Part shown: piece after piece, positions 45,321 to 57,589 of the stretch
How positions within the stretch are numbered: position 1 is the stretch's first letter
Layout of the letters: each line of letters begins with the position of its first letter
Origin: Carettochelys insculpta
Lineage: Eukaryota; Chordata; Testudines; Carettochelyidae
Direction: 5' to 3'
Assembly (NCBI RefSeq): GCF_033958435.1
Contig: NC_134145.1
Location: 41,505,501 to 41,569,500 of the forward strand
Length of the DNA stretch: 64,000 nt
Program-made: the position numbers and the translations under genes
Notes under the pieces: model-generated
The model's input: the letters and a program-made list of their open reading frames with translations, nothing else
Told to the model about the DNA's origin: nothing
The model's database searches: none

Positions 45321-46185
45321 TATGTGGTTTTATTCAGCTTCTCTCAGGCAAGCTCAGACCAGTGTGAAATATTTATTACCTTTGACAATGCATAAATCTG
45401 AGGAAACAAGAGTTGCAGGCTCAGTGGCAGCCCTAATTCAGAAATTTAATTTTGTTTTATATTACTTGGGCATCATTTTTGTGTTTAATTAATATGTGTA
45501 ATAATTCCTCATTCTTCTTACACTAAATCCCACTGACACACACAAAACTTATTCCTCAGTCTGTGTGATATCTTCATTAAATTTCTTCACAGCTGTAGCT
45601 ATAAACAAAATCACGTCAGATAAATCTGATGGGAGTGGAAGGAGTCCTCTGAAAAGATTTATTTTTATGGTTCTACAGCTTTATTTTAATAGGTAAAACT
45701 TGACTATGCAAAGTCTGTTTTCTTTACATTTTATCAAGAAATCAAAACAGTTTGATTTGAAGATTTGAATCAGGTAGAGAAATGCATGATGCTGTATCGT
45801 GTTTTAATATCTCAAGCATTTCAAAAAGTGTTCCCCCAATGATGGATTATATAGTAAATTAAATATTCACCGATCAACACACAGCAAAATCCCTTTAACT
45901 AGAGTAGTTTATGCTCCCTGGTTTAAAATAAATATGGCAGATAATAACTTTACTTAGGGGCTGAACTTCAGAATTTATTTGCTAGTCGTAAAAACTATTG
46001 TATCAAAGTTAACATGTTTATCCTGTGCACACAATATGTTCACAAAGATGTATAGTGTTTCCTACTTTCACAGCTAGATTCTGAAAGTGGTTTAGCTCTT
46101 CCAGTAACAAGCATCAGTACTGTGGAAGCAAAACCGGTAAATATTCAAAGTGTGTCTTGTGACAAATGCCCAGGGCTAAACATCA
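45321..46185. other. No feature recognised
   Basis: AT-rich unique-looking DNA between Harbinger and MIR. No gene or repeat signature seen. Confidence 0.4.
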
Positions 46186-46318
46186 GACCTTTTCATTCCC
46201 AGATCTGGCTGTGTCTTGTGGCATGACCTAAGGAAAGTCATGCTGCCTCTATTGCCCTCAGTTTAGCCATCTGTAAAATGGGTATTAAAACTAAGACAGT
46301 CTCCCACCTCACTAATTC
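46186..46318 (+). repeat. MIR SINE core
   Basis: GCATGACCTAAGGAAAGTCA, TGCCCTCAGTTTAGCCATCT and GTAAAATGGGTATTAAAAC match the MIR core in order. No tRNA head is recognisable. Ancient. Confidence 0.7.
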
Positions 46319-46422
46319 CAGATCTGAAGAAGTGGGTGTGCCCCATGAAAGCTCATCACTTAATAAATTATTTTGTTAGTCTTTAAAGTGCTACATGACT
46401 GCTGTTTTGTTTTGTATTGGAG
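46319..46422 (+). repeat. PLE 3'-UTR fragment
   Basis: AGTGGGTGTGCCCCATGAAA, GCTCATCACTTAATAAATTA, then TAGTCTTTAAAGTGCTAC and a TTTTGTTTTG tail. It is a single plus-strand copy of the UTR family that forms the dimer at 35.3 kb. It sits at the edge of the MIR. Confidence 0.7.
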
Positions 46423-46565
46423 GTAATAACATAAATGTATTTACCTAGATTTTGTCTTGTGATGTAGGAAAATTCAGTTCAAAGGGCTTCACTCATGGCC
46501 AAAAGTGGTCTTCATATAACTTCAAGATGGTACCACACAGCTTTCAATACTGCCACTGCCTCAGG

Positions 46566-46866
46566 GTATGTCTTCACTACAAGGAAATTTGACCCTGCCG
46601 TGGTAGATCTTCGGAAGTTTGGTTTAGTGCACCTAGTAGGGATGCACTAAATTGAACTTACAAAGGAGCTGTATTGGTGCCAGTATTCCTGTCCCACATT
46701 AGAAATAAGGGACATTGATAGGAGAGTTTTTCCCATCGACATCGCACTGTGTGAACTGGGGCAAAAGTTGATTTGAGATAAGTTGACTCCAGCTAGGAAA
46801 CTCTTGTATCTGGATTTGCATATCTAAAAATCGATTTTACCTCCTTGTGTAAACTTGGCCTTAGGG
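46566..46866. mobile_element. MITE with TATGTCTTCACTAC-type end
   Basis: The left end AGGGTATGTCTTCACTAC and inverted right end AAGGCCAAGTTTACACAAGG match in pattern. The inner edges AAGGAAATTTGACC and AAATCGATTTTACCTCC continue the inverted repeat. Non-coding, about 300 bp, and a diverged member of the same terminus group. Confidence 0.6.
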
Positions 46867-47540
46867 TCATTGACACGAGTTCTGCCCCTTAGCTGCAGCA
46901 CAATGTCATGCCATGCATGCCTCCCTATGCATGCTGTGCAAGGAAGAAGGCTGGCAAAGGACTAAGATTGGCTGCAAAGCAGCTTCACCAGCATGGACTT
47001 CCCCTCCAGTGGGAATTCTCTGATGAGCATTTGCAGGTTATCCTCAGCTTCTTTTATGTGCTCTGAGAAATGCAAAGGGTCTGGAACTCTGCTAGTGACA
47101 CTGGCTTATTATTAGAGAAAGAGGACAAGTCATTTCCTCGTTTCATGCCCTCACTTCTGCCAATATGTCTCACCATGAGCCACTCACAGCTATTGACAAT
47201 CACTTAAGGAGGCTTATTGTCAAACAAACCCAGATGCTTGGGGCTTTGGGAGACTGGGAGGTGACCGAGGGACAGTTTAGTTCCTTGTTTGGAAAGGACT
47301 GTATGTATTTGTGGATGAGTTAAGACACAAATGATCACACAGGAATTTGGCAGTCTTTTGTGCAGGAGAAACTTGTGGCTGGAGACATGCTTAAACCTAG
47401 CTCTTTGCTGGAGCTCTTTTGTGCCATATCTGTGAATGATAAAATCTACTTTTTTTTCCCAGCAAATACGTCTATTTAGTAGCATTCATGATTGTTCTGG
47501 TAAGCATTGTTCTAGTAACACTACTACTTTCTTTCTCAGT
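46867..47540. other. No feature recognised
   Basis: Unique-looking sequence. The minus frame at 47204-47485 (93 codons) has no family signature and no splice context that would support an exon. Confidence 0.35.
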
Positions 47541-47973
47541 AGGCAACATCTACGCAGAGCTGTGCTGCCGGAAGCGTGATGCAAAGGCGGGCTCCTGAAA
47601 ATGCAATCGTCCACTCATTTGCATAGTCATATGGGTAATTTGCATACTCACACAGAATCACCCTCCTGGCAGAGGCTGCTGTTTTCAGAAAATGCACCAT
47701 GTAGCCGTGGTTCTGTTGGCAAAAAAAATCCTTTGTTGGCAGCCCCTTACTCCTGATTTCCTCTGGGGCTAACGGGCTGCTGATTAAGGGGGTTTTCACT
47801 GACAGAACCGCATCTACACGGCACATTTTCTGATGAAAGCAGCCTCTGCTGGCAGGGTGATCCCATGGAAATATGCACATTAGCTATGCAACTATGCAAA
47901 TGAGTGGCTGTTTGCATCTTCGAGAGTTTGTTGCATCATGTTGCTGATAGCATGGCTCTGTATAGATGTAGCT
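47541..47973. mobile_element. Palindromic MITE
   Basis: The left end AGGCAACATCTACGCAGAGC and inverted right end AGCTACATCTATACAGAGCC pair. Both arms carry ACTCATTTGCATAGTxATAT/ATGCAAATGAGTGG blocks, CAGAGGCTGCT/AGCAGCCTCTG, and GAAAATGCACCATGTAG mirrored by CTACACGGCACATTTTC. The octamer-like ATGCAAAT occurs in both arms as part of the palindrome. Non-coding. Confidence 0.7.
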
Positions 47974-48124
47974 AATGAGGAAATATGCTACAACTTATAC
48001 GTCAATTCATTCCTGGTGTATGAGTCTGGCCTGTGAAATCCAAAAATACAATGTTCATGAAGGCCCAAGTGATTTTGGAGCCTAACCTTCATTTTTAAAA
48101 CAGACTGGCTTTTAGAAGTATAAT

Positions 48125-48348
48125 ATCGGAGGGGTAGCCATGTTAGTCTGGATCTGTAACAGCAATGAAGGGTCCTGTGGCACCTTATAGACTAACAGAA
48201 AAGTTTTGAGCATGAGCTTTCGTGAGCACAGACTCACTTCATCACATGCTGGTGCATCTGATGAAGTGAGTCTGTGCTCACGAAAGCTCATGCTCAAAAC
48301 TTTTCTGTTAGTCTATAAGGTGCCACAGGACCCTTCGTTGCTGTTAGG
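48125..48348. mobile_element. PLE 3'-UTR inverted dimer with target duplication
   Basis: The minus-strand arm (48125-48248) and plus-strand arm (48253-48346) are almost identical inverted copies. Both contain GAGTCTGTGCTCACGAAAGC and GTCTATAAGGTGCCACAGG. The left arm keeps an extra 35-bp tail (GGTAGCCATGTTAGTCTGG). AGTATAAT flanks the whole unit at 48117-48124 and 48349-48356. The near-identity of the arms suggests a recent insertion. The UTR is the one joined to the GIY-YIG end at 10.3-10.85 kb. Confidence 0.85.
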
Positions 48349-48356
48349 AGTATAAT

Positions 48357-49229
48357 CTGTCATTAAGGAGCTTTTGGCACAAACTCACAAAATAAATTAG
48401 GTACTGCAATGCCTATTTTTGGGCACTTCTACTTCATGGAATCCACAAAGCATGAGTTGGGCATCTAGGCTCCTTACACAATGCATACGATGAAATAGGC
48501 ACCCAGGAATGAGATACACAAAAATTACCTCTCTAGGAAAGAGGCTACCATTCTAGCCAATGGTAAGTGCCAAGGAGAAGTGTGTCTCCTAACCTCCCCC
48601 CAGCCCATCCTCTGAGCAGTTCCATACCTATGTCTGGCCTGGAGGGAGACGTGTATCTTATCTAAAGATTCACAGCCAAGGAATCCTCTCCTGGAGTCAC
48701 ATCCATAATTTTTTTTATCTTCTAGGAACAGCTGCAGAGCATGCCTAACTACACACAAACCAGAGGACATGGCAGCCTCTCTTGTAAATTTTAACTCAAT
48801 AAGTAGAAAGGCCATTTGTGTCATCAGACCATCTAGTGGCAATTCTTCAGTTGTCTAAAATGCATCTATGTGTAGATGCTCAGAGCATGTAAGAATGAGA
48901 GCAAAACCCAAAAGAGATGTGTCCAAAATGGAAATGAACCTGCTCTTGAAAAATGGACTGATATAGCAGCTATGTATCCAGGCATGTAACATCAAGCCTT
49001 CCAGCAGTCTCCATTAGGCGCAGTGCTCCAAGTGCCATTATGCAGTGTCAAGGCTGTTCCCTATTCTCACATTTTGAGTACAGAAGGTGGGGGCCTGCAA
49101 AAGACCTTAAAATACCTTGTCCCTACAGGCTTTTGCTTAAAAGCTGCTCAAGGTCCAGATTTCCTGATCTTGAGTGGTAGCTGCCACCGCCCAAGTCAGA
49201 AAACCCCTCTTTAGAACCCAGGAGGACAC
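48357..49229. other. No feature recognised
   Basis: Unique-looking DNA. The minus frame at 48525-48842 has no family signature. Confidence 0.4.
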
Positions 49230-49845
49230 ACTCGGGATGTCTCCCTGTGGGGTTACCCCAAGCTCTTTACTCTGCCTTAGGAGAGAGCTGAAAAGAAAAG
49301 AAAAGAAAACTGCTATTTCTGATAGCTGACATGTCTTAGGTATGCATACACAGAGACCCTTCTCTAGGACACAAGAATCAAATTATTGCCTTAAAAAGGG
49401 TAATTTATTAACAAAACAAAAAGAAATACTTGATAAAGCATACTTGGTTGCTAGGTGTTACAGAGTGACCAAAAAAATAAAATGTAGATTAAAACACAGA
49501 GAAATATTTCCTTGGGATTCAGTTTAAAAGTTACAGCCAGCATGAGAAGTCCTGCACCAAACCCAAACTAAAAAATAACCTGAGCATGTCCAACTAAGCA
49601 TTTTCTTTCTACTTACATATCTGTAATCCCAGATTTCTTTTGAGACCTGGATATTTCCTGAACTCCTCAAAGCCTGGGTCAGACTTAAACCATCCCTGTG
49701 CATCTATCTTCTGGCCACACAAAAGACTCTTCCAGCAGGTAACAGCTTCAATTCAAACGTCCCCCTCTCTCTTCCCATTGGCCAACAGAGAACCTACTGT
49801 CTCTGCCTTTAACCCTTTACAGGCATTCATTCATGACACACAGCT
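49230..49845 (-). other. Repeat-like block, possibly an LTR in reverse
   Basis: On the minus strand it starts near TGTCATGAATGAATGCC, passes TAAAGGGTTAAAGGCAG, and carries a polyadenylation-like TTAATAAATTACC near 49402-49414, the order expected of a U3-R-U5 unit. I recognise the layout as a common reptile repeat. No matching ends or target duplication were found. An AAAAG microsatellite (49290-49310) lies inside. Confidence 0.3.
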
Positions 49846-52800
49846 AAGATTTTTATTTTCTTTTTAGGGCAATATGTTTACTATCTGCTGAGCAGCTGGC
49901 ACCGCATTGCCTCTAGGAGCCTTTCTTATATTACAGCATGTGAGATAGCACCTGGCAACTAATGACTCAACCAACCAAATCTGTTGTTGCTCACAAACAT
50001 ACAGACCTCCACTATGCTGCAGCACATGTGTTCAAACCCCAAGATATACTGCACTAGCCATTGATCTGGCTCACAAATTGAAAGCATACAATGGTCTTAC
50101 ATGCACCAGAAATTTGGAAAAGCAGCATGGGCCTTTACATTTGTTTTTGCATTAAAGTTAATAAATGCAACATGGAAAGAAACCACAATGGGGAAAAAAA
50201 AACACTATCAGTGTGTTAAGTCATAACACATAATAGTCTTTAAACAGAGCAACTATAACAAAGGTCTCCTTTTATTTTTGTTATCAAATGAACATGTCTC
50301 CTCCCACTGCTAGCTAAAAGACTTTCCAGAGGAAGGACAAGAAGCTTCCTAAAAATATGAAAGGGAGCAACGTACTGAATTCATTTCATATAAATTCATT
50401 ACTAAGTATAAGGAGATGGAAAGGAAGTTTGTACTTGCAATGTAGACTAACAACCTACTTCAGGCTCAAGTAATTGTATTTTTGTGAGGGTAGAGTGAAA
50501 CAAAGCAACAAACTAAAAAACACATGGCAGCTGAAATCACTAGAATGTGGGATGGTGTGGGTACGTTCCATTAGTGATTGCAAAATAGTTTGAATAAGTC
50601 TTCTGGGGAGCAATGATTTTTATACCTTGGCTTTCACAGCAGTTGGTGTGATAGCTTACCTTTTATGGCATTGTGCTTGCTGTGGCTCTGCCTAGAAAGT
50701 ATTCAAGCTTATCTTTTCTCCAAGGGTGCTTTTTATACCATGGCTTAGAAGCTTAAATAAAATGTTATTCAGCTGTGACTTTGTATGCAAGTGCATTTTC
50801 TATGGGAACTCTTTGCATGCCACGTCTGACTTTGAAAACTTCTATATTCAGCCAGAGAGATGTGGACCTAAAAAATCTGTTAATGCCTTTACAGTGCTCT
50901 GTGCTAGTCAGTGTCTGAACTCAATGTGTGTTTCACATATTTCTGAGCTGATATATATAGACACCTCCAAACAAAGTTAATGATACACTATTGGGAAAAA
51001 AAATCTCAAAAATGACATTGTCCTTCATGCAGTGTCCTTTATACAATCTAGTAACAAAACAACTGCCACTGAAGCTTTTAACAACACATATGCTCAAATT
51101 GTGCTAGTTTCTGTTAGATAGATTCGGCTATTGACGCGACAGGTCACAATGCAATTTAGAAGCAATTAAAAGGTAATGAATGTGCTGAACTGAAACCTCT
51201 GCCTGGGAGGCTTTTTCTGTAAACAGGGGAAACTAGATAGATTTGCGTCCTTCAGTAATTGCTGCTGGTGAAGTGGCAATGCAAAATGCTACTGAAATGG
51301 ACCTCCAATGTCTGAAGGACAGACCGTTTTTGTGATTGTGAATCCTTTGTTGATGCAGCATGGTACATCTTAAAGGTATTATAGATGAAATAATACTTCC
51401 CTCTGCCCTCTCCCAAAAATCCAGCAATGATAAATATCTTCTTTTCTATTTTGCACTCTGCCATTTTAACATTCTTGCCTCAAATAATAACAATTGTAAT
51501 GTTTTGTAAAGATATAAACTGACAGTATTGATTGGACACCTTCACATTTTCCAAAGAACACAGCCTGGCTTCCTGCAGGATTAATATCCTGGCAAATGAG
51601 GTAGAAGTGTCTGGGTGGTTAATTAATGATGTTATGTGTCAAACAATGATAAAATCAAAGTGATAGATATTATATTAAGCCACAGAAGTTCAGACCAGTT
51701 TATTCTCAATTTAAAGATTTATCTGAAATGATCTAGTTCATGACTATGTTTTCATATAACAGTGAAGTGTGTCCAGACCCTAAAATATTTCCTTCATCCT
51801 GTGTTTTACGTGAGTCATAGCACAGTTTTTTTACATTATCATCTCTATAACCTTGTAATGCAGGCTTTTTGGATGCTTTTGATCATCAGCACTGAAGCTG
51901 ATATATGAGCCTGTTTGGACCAGAACTTGCTGAAGATTTAAAACTTTCCGGCAGCCTAGACTGAAACTTTGAGATTTGAAAAAAAAATCACTATGTATAT
52001 TCCTTTTTGTATGTCCCTACAATTCCTGATTGTTCTCATGGTAATTCCAGTCTACTCATAAACAAAAAATACAAACACGTTAATAGAGAGCCACTTCTTG
52101 AAAGATTCCCAGCAAAATTTTGCCTCCTCCAAAGAAATATTTCAGATTACTTCTGACTACTTAGCCATGGTGAACCCTTTCAAACATATCTGGCCAAGGA
52201 ACTATTTGAAATAGCCACTACAAATGTATTCCTTTGAATTGTATTCTTAAATACTTGCAAAACAGATTATCAGGAATAATTTTCAGCCTATTGGTTGTTT
52301 GTGAACTGTGTTCCTTTTGACCCGTTTGCTATTTTTGGTGTGTGATTCATCACCCAAGTTACTTAGTATTGTTCCTCCTTCCTGACTGAAACCTCAAATT
52401 AGAGACTGAAGAAGAGCAAACAATACACTGCATGGTCCTGTTTCTGGACATGTATTCATTTGTGCCAAGACTTGGAAAAATTGTTGGTTTCTGATCTTGT
52501 CTGCACATACAGAATTTCTGACCTGTTGAACAAGAGTAAAGCCCTAGTCTATCGTTTACTGTCTGTATGCTTTCTGTGATATTCCCATTTCTCCATGTGT
52601 TTCACATGATAGGAAAAAAGATGAGACTGTGTTCCATAATTCAAATAAATCAGGGATGAGATTTTCACCCTTCCCTCCACCCATCCCTCTTACTTAATGT
52701 ATAAAGGGACCAAAATGTCTTGTATTTGTAGCTGCAGGAAAATTTCCTCATTGCAAAGAGTGTGGATGATGACCATAATGCTGCCTTTCAAGGACCTCCT

Positions 52801-53579
52801 GGCCAGTGCTACCTTACGACATGAGCCTGAAACAGGAGGGCTATGGCTGTAATACTGCGGAGATTCCAGGAAGTGGTTTGGCTCACAAAGTAGTCTGAGT
52901 AAGCCACTATACCTCAGACAGGGCCAGGGGTACATGTGAAAGAAGAAAAAACAGTCAAGGGTAAAATTACCAAGTTACACAACTTATACATATATACCTC
53001 ATACAACAAATAGGGGGGAAAAAAAGGCTGTATTATTTAAAGATGACGCCTGGCAATTGCAGTTTATACAGTAAATATTTCTGATGAATTCCATCACAGG
53101 AACAACTTCATTTTTCGGTAGAAACCAGTCAGCTGTAAATTATACCACTATCTGTATGGTGCAATCAAATACTTACACATCGTCATGTGGAGTTCCAACA
53201 TTTTTATACCGATTAAAATAAACAATGAATACATCACGTATCAATCATCTAAACTTGTATTGACATAAGGATGCAAAATTTGACATCTTGAGAACAAAAC
53301 AACCTGGAGGTTTGCGAGCAGCTAGTCATTTGGGCAAAAATAAAAGCTAAAGTCAGCTCACCATCAAAGTTTGAGCCCTTAAGTTTCAAAAATCTATGTA
53401 TATTTTCTTTTTTGTTGGGGAGGGCAAAATACAAACTTTTCATTTATGTGTGCTTTCTGATTCTGAGATAGCTAAGAAAGATTCTTCATCTGAGGCACAT
53501 TTCTTGCGCTTCATGTTTCTGTTTGTAGCTCATAGGGACATGTGACTCCTTACACTTAATACATTTTACTGAATTGTAA
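49846..53579. other. Repeat-poor DNA; possible conserved non-coding element
   Basis: About 3.7 kb with few recognisable repeats. The part at 51.1-51.5 kb has even composition and no low complexity, and might be conserved non-coding sequence. No exon could be supported; frames at 50726-50980, 51233-51464 and 52690-52935 lack signatures. Confidence 0.35.
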
Positions 53580-53680
53580 TGATTTGTATTACACTAGGGT
53601 ACCTAGGAGCCCCTGTCACAGACCAAGAACTTGTTGTCATACAGAACAGAGAGATAGTATTGAAACTTGACAATGACAGT
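53580..53680 (-). repeat. L2/MIR-type 3' tail relic
   Basis: TTGTATTACACTAGGGTACC, TAGGAGCCCCTGTCACAGAC, then GAACAGAGAGATAGTATTG. This is the reverse complement of the same conserved amniote tail found at 36.6-36.7 kb. The frame at 53579-53761 crosses it and is not a gene. Confidence 0.5.
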
Positions 53681-53775
53681 TGTACAAGACTATGTAATGG
53701 CATTCAGTACAAATTGAGACCTAGTGTAATAGCTTCAAGGCTTCATAAAAAACCCTCATGAATAACATGAATTCT

Positions 53776-53980
53776 TTTGTAATGTGGTGTTGTTGCAGCT
53801 GCATCCGAATCTAGGATAGGGAGACAAGGTGGGTAAATTAATATCCTTGTTGGACCAGCTTCTGTGGATGAGACAAGCTTTCATGCTTACACAGAGCTCC
53901 CTGTTAGTTCAAAAGCTTGTCTGTCTCACCAACAGAAGTTGATTCAATAAAAGACATTACCTCACCTCCTACTTCCTCTG
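53776..53980. mobile_element. Inverted dimer of a PLE-like 3' end with target duplication
   Basis: The left arm (ACAAGGTGGGTAAATTAATA...ATGAGACAAGCTTT) pairs with the right arm (AAAAGCTTGTCTGTCTCACC...AATAAAAGACATTACCTCAC). The left arm has an extra tail (GGTGTTGTTGCAGCTGC). TGAATTCT flanks the unit at 53768-53775 and 53981-53988. This UTR family differs from the one at 48.1 kb but has the same hairpin layout. Its PLE identity is inferred from that layout. Confidence 0.7.
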
Positions 53981-53988
53981 TGAATTCT

Positions 53989-55694
53989 ATTATTCACTCA
54001 AGATGTTGGCTAAAAAGATTAAATCAGTGTGTTTTCTCACAGTATACTTTTCATCACAAAATATTTCTTCATAAACTAAGAAATATTGTTTTCAGGTGGT
54101 ATCATTTAAGAAAAATCTTGCAAAGAATTCAATGAGCTACTCAGTAAAATACTACTCACAGCATCACAACCAAGGAGAGGGAATTTGTGCCATAGTATGA
54201 TAGAATAGTTGAAGGCTATGGCTTTGGTTGAAAGTGATTTCTGCAAGACTAAGAAAAAGCAAATGCCTGGGGGATTCCAGGCTCCCAGACTTGCACCTTA
54301 TCATGTTGTGAGACTGCATTATTTCACATACCCCAGGATAACTGCACATAACCCCATATGTGATACTGCACATTTTGTAAAAAAAGCAATTTATTTCAAC
54401 TGCTCATAGAAGGAGGATGAAATCCCATTAAAGCAAAAATATTTCTAGTTTACCAGTTGTAGATGGCTTACAAACAAGACTACAAGACTGGTTCTGGTTC
54501 TGGTTCTGGTTCTGACTACAAGAATGGTTATCCGTGTCATTTTGGTAACATTAAATAGTCAAACCAGCACCCGTCAATGCCACAGGACCTTGGGAGATCA
54601 AAGTCCATCTCACTAAACTGCAATTTTAATGGTATATAACATACTGTATAGTCCACAACAGACAGACAGAGGAGAATCCAATCAGTGAAAAAATGATAGA
54701 GTATCCAGAGAGACGTCTAGAACACAGAACACATTAGAAAAAGAATATAATAACTACACCCCAAATGGCAGATACAAAACCATCCCACCAAAACATGAGC
54801 TGAACTATAGTTTGTCTGAAATGACTGGCATCAAGTGCGGTTATGAAATGGGAAGCTGATCTTTACATATGTATACCAAAAGGCATAGTAGTATGTTCTC
54901 CTTTTGTTAATTTTGTGTAAAGAATAACGGAGGGGAAGCTGGAATTGATTTAACAAGGATAACTAAGAATCCTCCCATACAGAATCCTTTTTATTGGTAT
55001 TTAAGCTCCGAACAGCTCAAAACTTGGTCTTCTCAAAAGACGATTCTTATGGTTCGATGGGTGCATGTGAGAAAACTTGAAGACAGATTAGAATTGCTGA
55101 AGCAGCACAGCTGAGAGGAGAGAAACGGTAAATAAAGCTGATGCAAATTTTGACATCATTGTGATTAAGAGGGTTACCTTAATTCCTGCTTCATGAAGAT
55201 CAGTAATAATTTCACTAACTGGATCATGGCAAAGAACAAATCACATTATCTATCTTTTTAAATCTAGTAGCTATGAGAAAAATATTATTTTGTTCCAGTG
55301 TGTATCTATGCTGCTGCTGGCAAAGAAACTCCCAAATTCATGCTAACATGAATTTGGCTCATGCTAAAGTTGGCTCGTGCTAAAGCTGCTTCATATCTGA
55401 CAAGCCACACTGAAGAACTGGGTTCTAGCCAAAAGAATACTTTAGGCTGACCACTGATTTGTGACAAATGGTTTGGTGGGTGCTAGCTCATGCTGAGATA
55501 TTCAGCTTTTCAGAATGGCCTAATTCACACACACCTTCATGGGGGCATCTGGAGAGTGAGGCTGTGGCCAGAGATGGAGCTAATCACTCAGTCACTATTT
55601 TCAAAGCACACAGACCCTCATCCAGTTAGTGCCCCTGTTTTAGTAGTGCCCAGTGTGTGACACAGCCAGGGCAAGCTTTGCACACATTGGGTAA
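53989..55694. other. Unique-looking DNA with a short hexanucleotide repeat
   Basis: No gene recognised. A GGTTCT repeat of four units lies at 54490-54514. Frames at 54164-54409 on both strands are chance. Confidence 0.4.
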
Positions 55695-55895
55695 AACATT
55701 AGCCCTTTTTAGACTCCAACTGGAGCTCGGGTCTCCAGTCCATTTCTATCACTCCAAAAATCCAGCATTAAAAAGCTCTTGAACCTCCCCCAAAGCTCAG
55801 GCTGCAACCCAAGTCAAGAAAGTAAAGCATCCCCTCAAGCTCAAGTCAGCTAGCATTGGACACCCACAGGGGGTTAATTGCAGCATGGACACATC
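55695..55895. mobile_element. Old MITE (GGTTAATTGCAG end)
   Basis: CTGGAGCTCGGGTCTCCAG, AGCTCAGGCTGCAACCC, GCTCAAGTCAGCTAGCATTG, then GGGGGTTAATTGCAGCATGG. I recognise this as a degenerate copy of a widespread reptile MITE that ends in TTAATTGCAGTGTAGAC. Boundaries are approximate. Confidence 0.45.
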
Positions 55896-56613
55896 CCACA
55901 AGATCAGTAGGAGTTGTGTCAATAGATCCAAGAGATCACCTCACTATTTTTTTGTGCTGAGAAGGGAGCATGTCACTGTTATAACATAAGCCATTAAAAA
56001 GTTTGGTCTGGGGTTTACAACAGGTTAGCACTGGCAACTCTCATTGTAACAATCACCACTAAAAAGATCCTGAACCTCTGTCTGTGGTTACAGGCACACA
56101 GCAGTATTGCAAAAGTTACAGGTGTTTTGGCTTGCTCAGCCACTCTCTTATTTGACAGAAAGCAAAGAGTGAGAGGCAAGAAAAAAGCAGAAAAGTTGGA
56201 GAAGGAAAAAGACTTGGAAAGGGTGAAGGAAAGACCATTCCAAAGGGTGCCCAAGACATGGCCAAAGCTGGTGGAGGTGGTAATGTCATTGGGCTCCCTC
56301 TCTTTGGCCCTGTTTCTTCCGGACTACGAAGCCCCAATGGTATCGAAGTGTCTCTCCTAGTCCCATGGGATGATGTGGGAAGCCCATTCCCACCAATCCC
56401 ATTCAGTGACCTCTCAGCTGAACAATTACAAACAAAAGATGGCAGTCACATTCCCTTAATGTTAACCAGTGAAAACACCTTTCTGTGATTTCAATACAAA
56501 TATTTCCTTCCTTTACTGCTCACTCTCATCATTCAAAGACCTTACCAGGAGCCTTGCAGACCCCATATCACAGTTGTTTCAATTCAAATAATGCAATTTT
56601 TACCAATTAGAGG
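55896..56613. other. No feature recognised
   Basis: Frames at 56015-56360 overlap on both strands and have no signature. No repeat family identified. Confidence 0.35.
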
Positions 56614-57150
56614 GTGCATTACATCTCCATTTGCAAGTGGAAGATGGGCTGGAAGAAAGTTGTAGACAAAAACTTGGAGTACACAGCCAAAGTTTATGTA
56701 TCATCACAATTCAAAGAAATGTTGCATGGAGAAGTTAGAAAGCAGTGTTCACAAAATTTCATGGAAGACTGTGTTTTGAGTCATATTGCCTACACTGTGA
56801 TGCAGTGCAAAGTGGATGTTGTCTGGGTTGCCAACATGAGAGGCTGCAACATAGAGTTGTCCATGTATGAAGATGGGGTCTTGTAGGTAGATACCAACTC
56901 TTTGCAGTGTCTGCCACTGAGCTTTGTTGATGGCCATGGCAAATGCCAGCTGGACTGGGAATTGATGTCTCTGCCACACAAATGGAAATGTATTTTGGGT
57001 AGGTTGGAGTGTGATGGAGTATGATACAGTTTATTCCTGCAATAATTGCCTCAAGGAGCTGTTCATCCACCACCTGAGTCACCAAGAGATGAGTGCCATA
57101 CCAAAGACCGTCAAGTGGTGCTATGTTCCACAACAGCATGATCATCATTC
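56614..57150 (-). pseudogene. Helitron helicase, C-terminal remnant
   Basis: Helitrons are rolling-circle DNA transposons encoding a Rep nuclease fused to a Pif1-like helicase. On the minus strand, 57148-57040 encodes IMLLWNIAPLDGLWYGTHLL. After a frameshift, 56975-56745 encodes RHQFPVQLAFAMAINKAQWQ then TLQRVGIYLQDP and GQLYVAASHVGNPDNI, the late helicase motifs (AFAMTINKAQGQT type), and then NTVFHEIL near the end of the protein. Rep and the earlier helicase motifs are absent. No CTRR end or 3' hairpin was seen. A frameshift and the loss of the rest make it a dead relic. Confidence 0.8.
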
Positions 57151-57164
57151 ATGGTTTGAGACAT

Positions 57165-57514
57165 AGGGAAGGGGCATGGTAATGACTGAGTTGGGAAGAT
57201 GATAGTGAGATGCTGCCATGAACATGCAGAACCTCATTAGCATAATGGCAGCCACTCACAATTCAAAAGTGGTGCTTTCAAATCGCATGCCACCCGTGTA
57301 GATGGGGGCCTTTCGAAAGGACCCCTGGACTTTCAGAGTCCCTTCTTCCTGTTTGGTTTTAGGGAGAAGGAGCTTTGGAAGTCTGGGTGGGGGGGGTCCT
57401 TTTGAAAGGCGCCAATGTACATGGGCAGAGCATTATTCAAAAGTGGCACTTTTGAATTGTGCGCGACCGCCATTATTCTAATGAGGATGGGGCTAATGTA
57501 GATGTAGCCATAAT
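57165..57514. mobile_element. Harbinger-type MITE (same family as 14.3 kb)
   Basis: The right end, inverted, reads GGCTACATCTACATTAGCCC. The interior has CCTTTCGAAAGGACCCCTGG, AATTCAAAAGTGGTGC mirrored by AAAAGTGGCACTTTTGAATT, and CATTAGCATAATGG mirrored by CCATTATTCTAATGAGG. It abuts the Helitron relic on the left and a Harbinger remnant on the right. Confidence 0.65.
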
Positions 57515-57589
57515 GAGATTTACCAATTTTGAATTAAGATGGCCACTATTTCAAAATTGTTTTGCAATAGCAGTTGCACTGTGTAGATG

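Noticed and set aside
47204..47485. 93-codon minus-strand frame as a possible exon
   Set aside because: No recognisable domain, no convincing splice sites and no neighbouring exon.
56614..57150. Cellular PIF1 helicase exon
   Set aside because: The sequence blocks (PLDGL...GT, LAFAMAINKAQ, GQLYVAASHV) in this order and the frameshift fit a decayed Helitron better than a functional host gene.
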